Shown piece by piece: positions 1 to 10,438 of a stretch of DNA of 64,000 bases (position 1 is the stretch's first letter; every line of letters starts with the position of its first letter). This DNA is from Rhodotorula mucilaginosa (lineage: Eukaryota > Basidiomycota > Microbotryomycetes > Sporidiobolales > Sporidiobolaceae), in contig CP137881.1 in NCBI GenBank assembly GCA_034406715.1, positions 124,001 through 188,000 on the forward strand, written 5' to 3'. The position numbers and the translations under genes were made by a program. The notes under the pieces were generated by a model. That model saw only the letters and a program-made list of their open reading frames with translations. It searched no databases and had not been told where the DNA came from.

Positions 1-451
1 TCTGCCTCGACTGCAAGGTGGGAGGATCGAGTGCGGCTGCGACGTTGCGGGCATTGTACGACTCGAGCGCTCGCAACTGCGGTCCTCCGGCAGTTGGTGC
101 AGTCGCCGCGGACGAGACGATCGGATTTCGGAGCCTGAAGGTCGAAGTCCGACTGAGGGGTCCTCCTGGTCCCTTTGCGCCCGTAGCACCATTGTTCGCT
201 CCCGCTATGCTGTCTGTCGACGGGTAGCTGTCGGGGGCGGGGAACGGAGTCGGACCGGTGCTCTTCTTGCGGTGCGGGGCGAGCAGGTTCGCGGCTCGGG
301 TCAGCGCGTCTCCGAATCCATGCTTGTGAGCTGTGTGGCTGTCTGGAGGTGCGTAGGTAGCCGCGGTGGTGGTCGACTTTGAGCGGTCGACTTGGAACGC
401 CGACGAGCGAGTCGGAGCGGGCGCAGCTTCCGGCGGACGGACCCCTTGCAT
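1..451 (-). CDS. Unknown Ser/Pro/Thr-rich protein, N-terminal part only
   Basis: An open frame on the minus strand starts at the ATG at 451-449, with an in-frame stop just upstream, and runs off the left edge. About 150 residues are visible. They begin MQGVRPPEAAPAPTRSSAFQ and are rich in Pro, Ala, Ser and Thr, with a basic patch (HRKKSTG) near residue 70 and no recognisable domain. Codon use is GC-rich at third positions, like its neighbours, which favours a real gene over a shadow. It is transcribed away from the HAD hydrolase gene, so the roughly 165 nt between the two starts probably holds both promoters. The function cannot be told from this part, which looks like a disordered N-terminus. 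Confidence 0.6.
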   Translation of the reverse strand, partial: MQGVRPPEAAPAPTRSSAFQVDRSKSTTTAATYAPPDSHTAHKHGFGDALTRAANLLAPHRKKSTGPTPFPAPDSYPSTDSIAGANNGATGAKGPGGPLSRTSTFRLRNPIVSSAATAPTAGGPQLRALESYNARNVAAALDPPTLQSRQ

Positions 452-617
452 TCGCCACGAGCCCTCCTATGCTAGCCTATGTGCTCCCGGATACGCTAAT
501 GGCGCCAGCGTGAGTTGGGTGACGGAGTCGGTTCGGATTCGAGGTGCTTCCGCGTGAACCGGGACCTTCTCACCCTCAGACTCTGCACACAGCGCGCTAG
601 AGACAGAGAGGCTGCTC

Positions 618-2441
618 ATGATGGCGACGATCGCATCTTCTTTGTCGCCGAGCGCGTTCCGAGCCGCTCGCGCAACTCGCTTCCCGCTCAGGAGGTGCAT
701 CCAAAGTACGCCGTCATCTCGCTTTCACGCCGCCGACGACTCGTTCATAGCGACTGGAAGGATTGACCTTTGTGACTATCGGACACAGCTGCAACGAGCG
801 GTCCTTCATTCTGCTTCGATATCGTGAGTCCCGGCCCGCCCCGAGACGCCGTCCTCGGATTGTTCTCCTCGCATTTCTCTCGCAACCGCCGACTGAAACC
901 ACTCGGTGATCATACAGGACGGCGTGCTCAAACAGGGACAGCATGTCCTGCCGCAAGCCAAGGCCGTCATGGAAATCCTCTCCGGCCACAACCCGCTCAA
1001 CAAGAAATACCCGTTCATCTGCGTCACCAACGGAGGTCAGTCGGCCGACCGGTTCGCTCTCCCGTGAGACGCAATGTGCCTGTTTATTTTAACGCGACAG
1101 CTGACACTGGGTCTGCGCGTAATGACAGGCGGCTCGCTCGAATCGGACCGATGCAAACGACTCACCAAGGAGCTCGGAGTCGACGTACGTTCCCGTTCAG
1201 TCCTTCTTCCTGACCATGCATGAGCTCAACAGGCTGAAGATCATTCCCGGCGCGCAGATTGGCGAACACCAGATCGTCCAGTCGCACACCATTTTTCGTT
1301 CCCTCGTCCCCCGCTACGCCGACAAGCCCGTCCTCGTCGTTGGCGGCGTAAAAGACAGCTGCCGAAGGGTCGCCGAAGCGTAAGCCCTTTTCGATCTGCT
1401 CTCTGTTCATCTCAAGGTTATCGCCCCCATTCAGGAATCGGACCGCTGACCGTCGTACCTTCTGCACACGAAACAGCTACGGCTTCAAGCAGGCCTATAT
1501 CCCCGCCGACGTCCTGGCATGGAAACCCGCCGTGTGGCCGTACCACAAATTGACAGAAGAAGAATGGACCTATGTCCGGCAAGCCGACTTTTCCTCCATC
1601 TCGTTCGCTGCCATCCTCGTTTTCCACGATTCCAGGTGAGTCCTCGGTCCATCGCTGCTTCTTTCCCCAGTACCGCCGCCCAGAAGACCGATTTACTGAC
1701 CCGTTCTTTAACATTGTCAGGGACTGGGGCCGCGATCTCCAACTCGTGCTCGACCTCGTCCGCGCCGACAGCGGCGTCTTTGGCACCGTCAAAGATCCGA
1801 AAGACGCCTCGCAGTGGACCCCCGAAAAGCAAATCCCCGTCCACTTTTCCAACCCGGATTTGCTCTGGGGCAACGAGTTTAGTGTATCTCGGTTCGGACA
1901 GGGGGCGTTGCAGGAGAGTATGGCGGCGGTGTACAAGAAAATCACGGGTCACGAACTCCAGAGGTCAGTTTTTTTTGGTCGCGCTTTTCTTTCTCCCCTC
2001 GAGGCGAGGCGGGCCGATCTGATTCTGGCGCTCTGAACAATCAGGGAGACTGGCGGCAAACCGTCTCGGGCCACGTACGACTATGCCGCTTCCTTGCTAG
2101 CCTCCCAGATCGAGCACGCGCACCACGGCACCGAGATCAACCTGCACCCTTCGCCCGACAAAGTCGGTCACGTCCCCGGCCGCGTCTACATGGTCGGCGA
2201 CAACCCGGCGAGCGACATCGCCGGCGCCAACAACTATGGATGGGAATCGATCCTCGTCCAGACGGGAGTCTTCCGCGGCGCGAGACCGGAAGAGGCGGAA
2301 CATGTCCCGAAAGTGGTGGCCAAGGATGTGCTCGAAGGAGTCAAGTGGGCCCTTCGGCGAGAGGGCGAGGGAGAAGCGGTTTCGCAGATCCCGGATGTCG
2401 AGGAAGGGTTCTGCGAACACGGCCCGCGCGGAGACGAGTGA
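618..2441 (+). CDS. HAD-superfamily hydrolase, CECR5/HDHD5 type, probably mitochondrial
   Basis: Model of eight exons: 618-705, 789-823, 918-1035, 1129-1184, 1258-1379, 1477-1635, 1721-1963 and 2045-2441, giving 405 aa. HAD motif I is visible as FDIDGVL across the exon 2/3 junction, followed by a threonine-asparagine motif (FICVTNGGG) that binds phosphate in this family. The C-terminal Mg-binding motif is GDNPASDIAGAN. The order and the SHT segment match the CECR5-like (HDHD5) subfamily of fungi and animals, whose substrate is not established. The N-terminus (MMATIASS..., Arg- and Ser-rich, almost no acid) looks like a mitochondrial targeting peptide, so a mitochondrial location is inferred. 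The 35-nt second exon is short but both its splice sites fit consensus. The start is the first in-frame ATG of exon 1. Confidence 0.9.
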
Positions 2442-2590
2442 GTGAGGGCTCTCGTCGTCGTCGTCGAGAGAGGGGCGAGGGCAAACTCGTCATATATACA
2501 TAGAAATTTGCAACCAAAAAAGAACACATAGATTAGATACAGAGTGGGGGGAAGTGTTTGTTTCAGCTCGGAATTGGAGGGGTTCCCAAG

Positions 2591-4216
2591 TCAGGTTCGA
2601 GTCGGAAGGAAGCTCTTGGCCATGTCTTCCTGGACCGCAAAGTCCTCCTTGAAGACGGCGAGTCCGGCTACGATCCCAGCCGCCATGAATCCGAGGGAAA
2701 CGATGCCCCAAAGAACGCCCCAGCCTGCGTCCGCGGACAACCGTGGAAAGTGAAAAGCCGTCAGTCTTAGCGACTCGAGCTTGGCGCTGGCGGGATTCTG
2801 AGAGACTGCTCACATTGTGATGAGCCGCCGTAGCGCTTAGCAAAGACCGAAGCGTCCGACTCGTTCACCTTGCGCAGGATGAGGTCGTCTGGTGCCCGAC
2901 GAAGGGTACGTCAGCTCATCCGGTTCGGCTGTGAAGCTTTGATTGACGACTTCGGATTCGGTGGCCGCCGCCAAACTTGACTCACCGAGAATGTCGTAGA
3001 CCGAGTAGAGGCTCGACATGACTCCCAGGAAGAGCATGTACCACCTCAGCGCTTGACCATGAGCGACAAAGAAGAAGGCGACGATCAAGCCGATTGCGAT
3101 CAGGATGGTCACAATCGACAACCAATCTCGGCGCGACCACCACCTGTAGTGGCGTCATTCTTCAGAGTCAGTCTCGAGCCTCGGAGGGGGTCTGAACGAG
3201 AGTCCGAGGATGGGTTGGCGGGCCGCGCCGTTTGAAACGAAACGTGTAGCAGCCGACGTCGATGTTTGGATCGGCCTGACTTACAGAGTGATGAGGAAAC
3301 ACACGCCGACAATGATAGCCGTGATCTTGGACGCCGTGATGTCGAAACCGCAAAAGATGAGCACAGCTCCGAACAAAGACTGCGGGATTCCGAGCAGCGC
3401 TTCAGGCGTCAGTGCCTGTTTCTCCATCACGTGGCACAAGTTAGAGAAGCCAAAGGGCAGACGCACGCTGCCGAGGTATCCTGCGGGAAGTGTAATGGCA
3501 GCGATCCCGCCGGCCATCATGGTGACACCACCTTCGCGCGGGTCGAGGCTGATGGACTTGATCTTGGCGCCGGTGCAGCAGCCGGTCGCAGCGTGCGAAA
3601 ACTCGTGAATAGCGACGATGAGCATCTGTGCGGACGGGGAAATCATTCAACTGCTTGATCAGTAACGGTCGCCACTCTGGTCAAGTTTGGCTGCTTGCTG
3701 CGGAGAGGATACCCGGATTCGTATTCGCCTTAGATGGACCGCGTATAGGGTACAGACCGGGTAGCGGGCGAAAAGACGCGCCTCTGTTCGAGGATGAAGG
3801 CGTTGGAAGTGCGCGCGCAGGAAATGTACCTTGAAAGGCCAGAGGATCCATTTGACGACCGGCGTGATCCATAGGACCGAGATTACGACGGCATAGGCGG
3901 CGATGACTCCGAGTGTGACTTTTTGCGAGTAGTTTGGGGCGAGCGAGCTGCTCCTCTTGTCCAGCGACGCGGTCAGGGAGGGTTGCACCGCCCCGTCGCG
4001 CTTCGCGAGTGCTAGTGCGGGCGGTCGGAGCTCCTGCGGTCGGTCGATGTAGCGGTTGCGGGGTACCAGCTGCTCTGCTTCGAGTGTTTGTACAGTCGAA
4101 TCGGCTGAAGATGGTGGTGCCGAGGTGTGAACAGGCGATGCGAGTTGGTCGAGTGAAGGTTCTCTTGGCGGCGCGAGGTCGAGGTACGACTCGAGCAGCA
4201 CGGCGGCCGGAGGCAT
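2591..4216 (-). CDS. Peptidase M50B-like membrane metalloprotease
   Basis: Exons on the minus strand: 4216-3830, 3625-3285, 3143-2986, 2888-2814 and 2724-2591, giving 364 aa. The zinc-site signature HEFSH is at about residues 136-140, just after the first intron, and a downstream LPAGYLGS motif is typical of fungal M50B-like proteins. Several hydrophobic segments are evident, one before the HExxH at VIAAYAVVISVLWITPVV and others around IVTILIAIGLIVAFFFV and GWGVLWGIVSLGFM. It is therefore an integral membrane protein, probably of the secretory pathway. The first 85 residues are hydrophilic and Pro/Ser-rich. The family is related to site-2-type proteases, but substrates of this fungal branch are unknown. 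An upstream TTG in frame was not used; the first ATG was chosen. The 3' end is separated from the HAD gene's stop by only 150 nt (convergent genes). Confidence 0.88.
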
Positions 4217-4443
4217 AGCGGGCGGTTGGCTCAACTAGAAGAGGACAAGAGTGCTGGCTTGCCAAGTTACGGTCTTGAGCAGTCTGGTGGGAGAGCAGAC
4301 CAGGTGAGCTCCAACGGACGAGCTAGTGAGCACATGTGGGGGCGAGGCGGTGCGAGCGTCGGCAACTCCGTCCGAAAAGTCTCTATAAAGGGTGTACATC
4401 AGCACAACACGGTATCTACTGCCCGCAGCCTGAACGCGGTCCT

Positions 4444-5528
4444 CTAGTGACCGTTTGCCTCTGGTTCGGCCGCGGCGGTCGATTTGTTCTGCACCTCGGC
4501 GTAAATCCTCTCGCACACCCGATTCACCATGTCGTCCATCGTCATCTCCTGCGTCTCGAACAGCTCGATGCCTTGTTGAGGGTCGATCGCGCCCTTCTCG
4601 ACGTCGCCGTCGACGAAAAGCGGCGCGTGAGCAGAGAGGTAGGCCGGCCAAACACATTTCTCCCAGTACCCGGGCGGGTCCTGTTGAAGTCCTCCGCGAA
4701 TCAGCGCTGCAAGCAGGCAGCGAAGAAGGCGCTTCCCGAGGCACTCACTTTCCAGAAGCCGCCTTCTGCAGAGAGGCAAAGTAGGGTGAGGAGTGGTCAG
4801 CCAGTGGTTCACGCGCTCGCACAAACCAAAGGGGGGCGTTATTCTCGTACCGGCCGTGTGCTGTGCAAGGTACGGCGCGAGAGTCAGACAAAGAAGAAGG
4901 AAGGGTATCAGGCGAGGAAGGGGAAAGAAAGGACGCACGTAGCCTTGTCGGTCTATTCTTCGTTGCTTGAGCGTCGCGTAGTCCCCTCGCAGGAAGAACT
5001 GCAAGTCGAATTGTCGAGACGTCTCCGGGTCGACCAGGATGAGGAAGCCCTCCGTGACTACAATCTTGCTGCGCGATGTCTTGCAAGGGTCAGCGTCCAC
5101 GCGGCTACAGCGCCCAAGGAGCAGGGGCATCAGAAGCAATCCCACGCAACAACTCACGGAAGATCCGGCCCAAGCTGTTCGCGAAGAGCAGCGAACCGCT
5201 CCGACCATTTCCGTTCCGTCTCGTCGTCAATCTCGACCGGCACCTGCTCGTTCAGGTGGTCGTGGCTCGAGTGTTCCGGCGGGACTTGACCCGACTCTCG
5301 GATCGACTCAAACACCTCGCGCTGCCGCTCCCACTCGATCGCGCCCGCCTTGTCGTCCCAGTCCTGCCAGCCGTACCGCGGATCGATTGGAACCTTGTCC
5401 TCGGGCGGGGCAAAGTCGTCCTCGAAGACGAGGAGCGACGGGATGATCCGGCCGAGGTGCTTGGCGAGCGTCGTCTTACCCGAGCCCGTCGCGCCGCCGA
5501 TGGCCGCGATCAGCATGCGCGGGACCAT
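4444..5528 (-). CDS. NRK1: Nicotinamide riboside kinase
   Basis: Five exons: 5528-5158, 5068-4939, 4860-4851, 4765-4749 and 4680-4444, giving 254 aa. The P-loop GATGSGKTT lies at residues 12-20. The segment YGWQDWDDKAGAIEW, then VVTEGFLIL, an LRGDY...RR...R lid region and DPPGYWEKCVWPAYL are hallmarks of eukaryotic nicotinamide riboside kinases (compare yeast Nrk1). These phosphorylate nicotinamide riboside to NMN in NAD salvage. Two internal exons are only 10 and 17 nt long. Both are needed to rebuild the conserved stretch GYHTAEGGFWKDPPGY, and the model keeps frame throughout. No targeting peptide is seen, so a cytosolic enzyme is expected. Glycerol-3-phosphate dehydrogenase, an NAD enzyme, is the next gene on the same strand; that adjacency may be chance. 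Confidence 0.93.
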
Positions 5529-5929
5529 GAGGAACCCGTAGAGTACGCTCTGCGAAGGGCTATACTGCTCGAACTGCGCGGTCCGGCTCTGCTCCGAGTC
5601 GTCGCTGAGGTGCGGAAGTGGTGCTTCAGGACGTGTGAGCGGGCGCAGTCAAAGCGAGGTGCGCCCGAGAGAGCACAAAAGCGAGCGCAGAGAAGCAAGC
5701 GAGACGGTGCAAGGCAGCTCCACGATCGCTTTCTTGTGGTTTGAACGAAGGGAAGCGGAAATCAAAAGTGAGAAAGCCAGTCGACACAAGGCAAGAAGAC
5801 GTCGAAAATCTTTAGACATTCCAGGACCATACAGCGGCCATGGTTGACAATGGTTTCTATACGTGTTATATACAGGGAACCCCGAGCCGGCGGTCGAAAA
5901 CAATCAAGTTTCTCCTTCGTCTCGACTCC

Positions 5930-7794
5930 TCAGAGGGCGTCGAACAAGGCCTTGGGTTCCATCTCGCGCTTGCAGATGTGGTACACGCGCTCGAACAGCG
6001 GGTACCCTTCGAGTCGGTTGCGCGCCTGGAGGAAGTCGAAGATCTCCTCCGAAGTGATGACGCCCTGGAGTCGCTGGCCATTCAGGAGTTCCTCCTCGAG
6101 TTGCTCGAAACTCTTCTCCGGCGACCGCACGAATGCCTCGGCGCACTTTCTGTTACGACCGCCGAAGGAAGTCTGGAGAGGAGGAGAAGGCGTCAGTTTC
6201 AGAGACTTCGGGGAAGAAGTGCCCCTCCGAAATGCGGAACTCGTCGAGCGAGGTCAAGGGTAAATCGCCCGCTCCAGTTGGTGTGAGCCTTCCGGCGTGA
6301 CGTACCGTGATCAGATCAGCGACGCCGGCAGAGTGGTGCGAGAAGGTCTCTGGAGATGACGAAGGAAAGAATTCCAACGTGAATGCTTGCATCTCCAGGA
6401 GACCCGCTCGGATGACGGCCGACTTGGTGTTGCCGCCCATGTCGAGTCCGTCGACGAATCCGGCGGCGAGGGCGACGACGTTCTTGAGGGCGCCAGAGAG
6501 CGAGACGCCGGCGACGTCGGTGATGCCGTGGACGCGGAACATCTTGGTCGAGAAGACGGCCTCCCAGAGGGCGCAGTCCTCGGGCGACGGGCACCCGATC
6601 GTCGTCTCGCAGAACTCTTCGTTGGCGACCTCGAGGGCGATGTTGGCGCCGCCGAGAGCCGAGCAAGGGAGGCCGAGCTTGCGCTCGATGATGGAAGGGT
6701 AGGTGTGGATGTCGTGCGCCTTGAGGTCGACTTCGATACCCTTGATGGCCGAGATGGCGCGCGCGCCCTTGGTCAGGACGCCCGGCTTGGAGAGCTCCTT
6801 GATGACCGGCGGCAAGAACTGGTGAGGGACGCAGAAGACGATGAGAGTCGCGCCCTGCGAAGCGAAGGTCAGATTGAACCGGAGTCAGCGAAATTTTCCT
6901 CTCCGACCAAACGAGCCCGTTGCAGCCCGCCACGCAAAACCGACCCCGACAAAGAGCGCGGAAACGAACCTTGACGACCTCGGTCAGGGAGGGGACGGCG
7001 ACGAGGTTCTCGGGAAGCTTCATCTCGGGGAGGTAGCGAGCGTTCTCGTGCGTCTCGTTGATGATGTCGGTCAAAAGACCCTTGCCGGGGATCTATATTA
7101 CGTCCAAGTGGCTGTCAGAAGGCGGTATCGAGAAGTGCGCAACAGCCAACCGGCGAGAACCCGCGGAGACGTACCTCGCGCTGGCGGACCCAGAAGCGGA
7201 CCTCGTCGTCAAAGCTGCCGGTCGCTCCCCGCCGAATCGTCAGTTCCTAGAAGTACATAGAGACAGCATAGCACAGCAAACTCACCCTTCACGCTCTGCG
7301 GCGTTCTGAGCAGCCAGGCGGGCGAGCGCGGTGCCCCAGGAACCGCTCCCGATGACGCAGACTTTTTGCTTCTTGCCGTCGTCGCCGGTGTACTCGTCGT
7401 ACTTGGCAAGGAAGGGAGCGAGGGCCGGGCTCGAACCGCGACGCGGGAGCGGGGCCTTGAGCGAGTTCTTGCGCGAGAGGGATTCTCCGACCGAGGGACG
7501 GCGTTCCTTGGACTTGCCGTCTCCGCCGTCGACGGACCCTTCCTCGCCGGCGGCCTCGTCGTCGCCCTTGCGGCTCATCGAGAGGTTGTTCATGGCGCGC
7601 AAGAGGGGCGACGGGGGGCGGGACGAGCCGGGCGTGGCCATGCCCTCGAGCGAAGGCGAGACGGGGCGCGACCCTGGGAGGGACTGGATGTGGAAGCCGA
7701 GGGGCGAACCGGGCGCCGAGGGGGGCATCGAGGGCGGGTCATCGTGCAGGGACTGGGTCGAGGCAGTCGAGACCATTTCGGGGCGAGTCGTCAT
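5930..7794 (-). CDS. GPD1: NAD+-dependent glycerol-3-phosphate dehydrogenase with long N-terminal extension
   Basis: Exons: 7794-7286, 7214-7175, 7092-6970, 6854-6306 and 6172-5930, giving 487 aa. The Rossmann motif [14 protein letters not shown] is near residue 145. FCVPHQF, the catalytic-lysine segment ISAIKGIE, and [16 protein letters not shown] with [12 protein letters not shown] all match cytosolic/peroxisomal Gpd1-type enzymes, which reduce dihydroxyacetone phosphate to glycerol-3-phosphate for osmolyte and lipid synthesis. Unlike the yeast enzyme (391 aa), it has about 140 residues before the catalytic core, rich in Ser, Pro and basic clusters (for example SRKNSLK). That suggests a regulatory or targeting tail; whether it carries a peroxisomal signal is not clear. 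The small 40-nt second exon uses an acceptor inside what would otherwise be an open frame, and another acceptor cannot be excluded. Confidence 0.94.
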
Positions 7795-8481
7795 GATGGG
7801 CCGAGGGTTGGGAAGAGGAAGGCGAGCTGATGAAGATCTCAAAGATGGAGGGAGGGGTTCCGATTTCTTTTCGGGGATTGGATTGACAAGCTAGCGTGCG
7901 CGGTTGAGAGTATGTAGGTACTCGGGTACGTTCGAGATCTGGGTTGGAAGGCAAACTGCAGGCCGGATCTCGAGCGAGCGAACTGAGCGTCGACGCCGCT
8001 CGCCGCGTGCGCAAACCGTCAACGTCACCGCGAAAATCCTTTCTCTCGGTGCACGGCCCTCCCGCTCATTTTCCACCGTCTCTCTACCCAGAGCTTCTAT
8101 AGACGTGACTTTACACGATCACCTCGTCTACGCCACCCCTACTGGAGGCCGTCAGTCTGTACCCGTGCAAAGTGGCAAAAAAGTTTCCTGTCGCTTTTTT
8201 TTTTGCCGCATCCCTCGTTTTCCGCGGGTCGGTTCCGCTCCGGAGCTCCATTAACCCCCGACTTGGCAACGTTGGACCCGTGAGCTTGGGGGATGACACG
8301 GATCGGCAGCGCAGACGGCATTTCCGCCGTCGACGTGAGCCTCAAGGTGCTCTGAGTTTAAGAGTGCATACAGTACTTGTATCTCGCACGCGTGCATGCA
8401 AGCGCGCGAAGCACAAGCTGGCGTCCCATTGCAAGCCAAGGTGGATGGCCATGCGCACGTCGCCCAAGCGTCGCCGGCCGA
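7795..8481. other. Intergenic region upstream of GPD1
   Basis: No reading frame here looks coding. It should hold the GPD1 5' leader and promoter (GPD1 reads leftward from 7794) and the 3' end of the weak minus-strand gene that stops at 8482. A T-rich run lies near 8196. No tRNA or repeat was recognised. Confidence 0.4.
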
Positions 8482-8698
8482 TTAAGCGCAAGAACACGGC
8501 GTCGAATTGAACATCCGGAGTACATTCAGCAACTCGTAGAACTGCGTCGACAAGTTACCGGGCAGGTTGAGAAAGCCAGAGCCAATCGGGTCGAGGGTGA
8601 TCTGAATACCGAGCGACGAAGCAGCGCAGTCGCCGAGTTGGCGCATAGTGATCAGCGCGGTGACGACCGTGTCGGCAGGTGGGGACCGACTCCAGCAT
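8482..8698 (-). CDS. Unknown small protein, terminal exon only
   Basis: The last 71 residues of a minus-strand protein can be read here. They contain a stretch like TVVTALITMRQLGDCAASSL, then ITLDPIGSGFLNLPGNLS, ending in FNSTPCSCA before a TAA stop. Codon use is GC-rich at third positions and the composition is that of a folded or secreted protein with several cysteines. A plausible acceptor (CCTAG) precedes residue 1 of this piece. Upstream exons could not be fixed: the candidates at 8700-8910 and an ATG near 9003 lie in conflicting frames. It may be a small secreted cysteine-containing protein. I do not recognise the family. Confidence 0.4.
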
Positions 8699-9214
8699 CT
8701 AGGCGACAGGATTGCGGCAGTGTGGATTTGCAGCGCCCGCGGTGCGACCAGTCAGGGAGATCGGGTAGCTGGTCAGCAGAACGGCCCCAACTGCCGCTCC
8801 CGAGCTTCTCCTTGTTGTGCGAGCAACGTCGACAACGTGGCGGGGGCAGCAAGGGTTTGAGGCTATTGTAGCCGTGCTGGATGGGCGGTGCGGTGACGGA
8901 AGGGGCCCGGGCCCGGGCCTTTCGAGAGGGCGGCAGCCAGTCCTCCGCGGGGTAGATTGCGCGATGGTGGTCGAACGAGTCTGCAGCAGGCAGCCTTCAT
9001 GGTAGGTGCAGAAGTCTAGCAGGGCAAAACAGTCGAAAGAGCTTCTTGACGGACGATGAAAGCAGACGGAACGCGATGAGAGCGAGAGCGAAGCGCGTCG
9101 AGCCGGGACGGGGCGAGTCGACTCGAGGCAGAGCAGCGATTCCATTGGGGAGCTTGTTGCACCCGTTCAAAAGACTGGTGAGCGTATGCAAGTCAGAGGT
9201 TGAAGGTCGACAAG
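8699..9214. other. Unresolved region, probably 5' exons of both flanking genes
   Basis: The missing first exons of the minus-strand gene ending at 8482 and of the plus-strand gene continuing at 9215 must lie here. Several short open frames overlap on both strands. None shows a recognisable domain, and splice choices are ambiguous, so no model is offered. Confidence 0.35.
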
Positions 9215-10220
9215 TCAATTGCCAACCCGACGCGACTCTTTGGCGACGACCACGACGTCGCCCTCGACTCGGAAAGCCGGTCCAGCAGTCGGGAGCATGG
9301 TACGTCGTCGGTCCTGAGGCTATCTGTCCGCTGCACCAAGCCGAGTACTGACACCCGCACTCGCCGACAAGGCCTCGAACGCGCACAAGTGGGGTCGACC
9401 GAAAGCAGTTCCGGTCGGTCCGACCGCGACCCTCTCGCTCGAGCAGCAGCAGATCCTCGCAGCTGTGCCCGTCAGTCGCCGTCGTATCCGGCTGGGACGC
9501 CCCGCGGGAGCAATGGCGGGCTGACTATCGTGCTCTGACTCTCCCCCAGCGGTATAAAAAGGCCTGGGTGCGACCTGCCAGCCTCAAACCGGGCCAGAAC
9601 CCCAATTTCAAGAGTACGCATACCTTTCCAACAAGCCCAGTAGACTCCCGCACGCTGACCCTCCGCTGGCGACAGTTTGCAAATGGGTCATCGACACCGA
9701 CCTCGACAAGTCGGAAGGAACCGAAGAAGAGATGCGAGAAGCGCTCGAGCAAGTCACGGCGGGGAATGTCCCCTTACCATCTACGGAAACGGAAGCAGCG
9801 CCGATTCTAGCCGGCGGAACGGCAGCAGCAGCAATAGCAGCAGCAGGGGGGCCAGCAGGTCCTTCCGGCTCGACGGTTTCGTCCGCGCTCCCGACGGGGG
9901 CAGCACCAGCACCGTCAACGACAACCGCTGCCGGGACGCCTACTTCCGGCGGAACTCCTGCGCCACCAGCACCAGCACCCGCCGCCGCGATCCCTTCTTC
10001 CACTCTCGCCACTTCATCGAACCCGATCGCCCAAGTCCAAGGTACCGACCCTGCGAAACCGGCCGAGGGTCCCGCTCCGGATGGGACGGCTCCGAGCGTG
10101 CAGGAAGCGGTGAAAGGGCTCGAGGACGTCGAGATGGCGTCGATGACGGATGCGGCACCGGCCGTGAGCGCCGAGGCGAAGAGTCTTGTACAGGAGGACC
10201 AGGTGGCTCCGCAGCCGTAG
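9215..10220 (+). CDS. Unknown protein with basic core and Ala/Pro-rich acidic tail (5' end unresolved)
   Basis: Four exons link in phase: 9215-9299, 9372-9470, 9550-9613 and 9676-10220. The middle part reads HKWGRPKAVPVGP, then RYKKAWVRPASLKPGQ and CKWVIDTDLDKSEG. The last 150 residues are low-complexity Ala/Pro/Thr with acidic spots. The basic, Trp-containing core after a RKAGPAVGS segment is faintly like INO80-complex subunit Ies4 of fungi, but the match is too weak to name. The first exon and start codon are not fixed; ATGs at 9057 and 9077 lie upstream but do not join in phase without an extra exon. It converges on SLD2, with about 220 nt between the two stops. Confidence 0.5.
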
Positions 10221-10438
10221 AGGGAGGGAGCTGCTTTGTCGGTTTGGAGTACGCTTCCCTTGTTGTATCATCAGTGCGCGACTGCGCGAACACAGGATCT
10301 GTGCTCGGTCGGTTCGTTCGTTCCTTGGAAGCGAGAGGGCGTGGCCAAAATCTGCTGTAACCTGTATCGGAGTTTCGCAATCTCTCGGTACGGTAGGGGA
10401 AGGAAAATAGCAAGGAGAGGGATGGCAAATTCATTCAG

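Noticed and set aside
4217-4234. Six extra N-terminal residues for the M50B protein
   Set aside because: They would need a TTG start; the first ATG in frame is at 4216.
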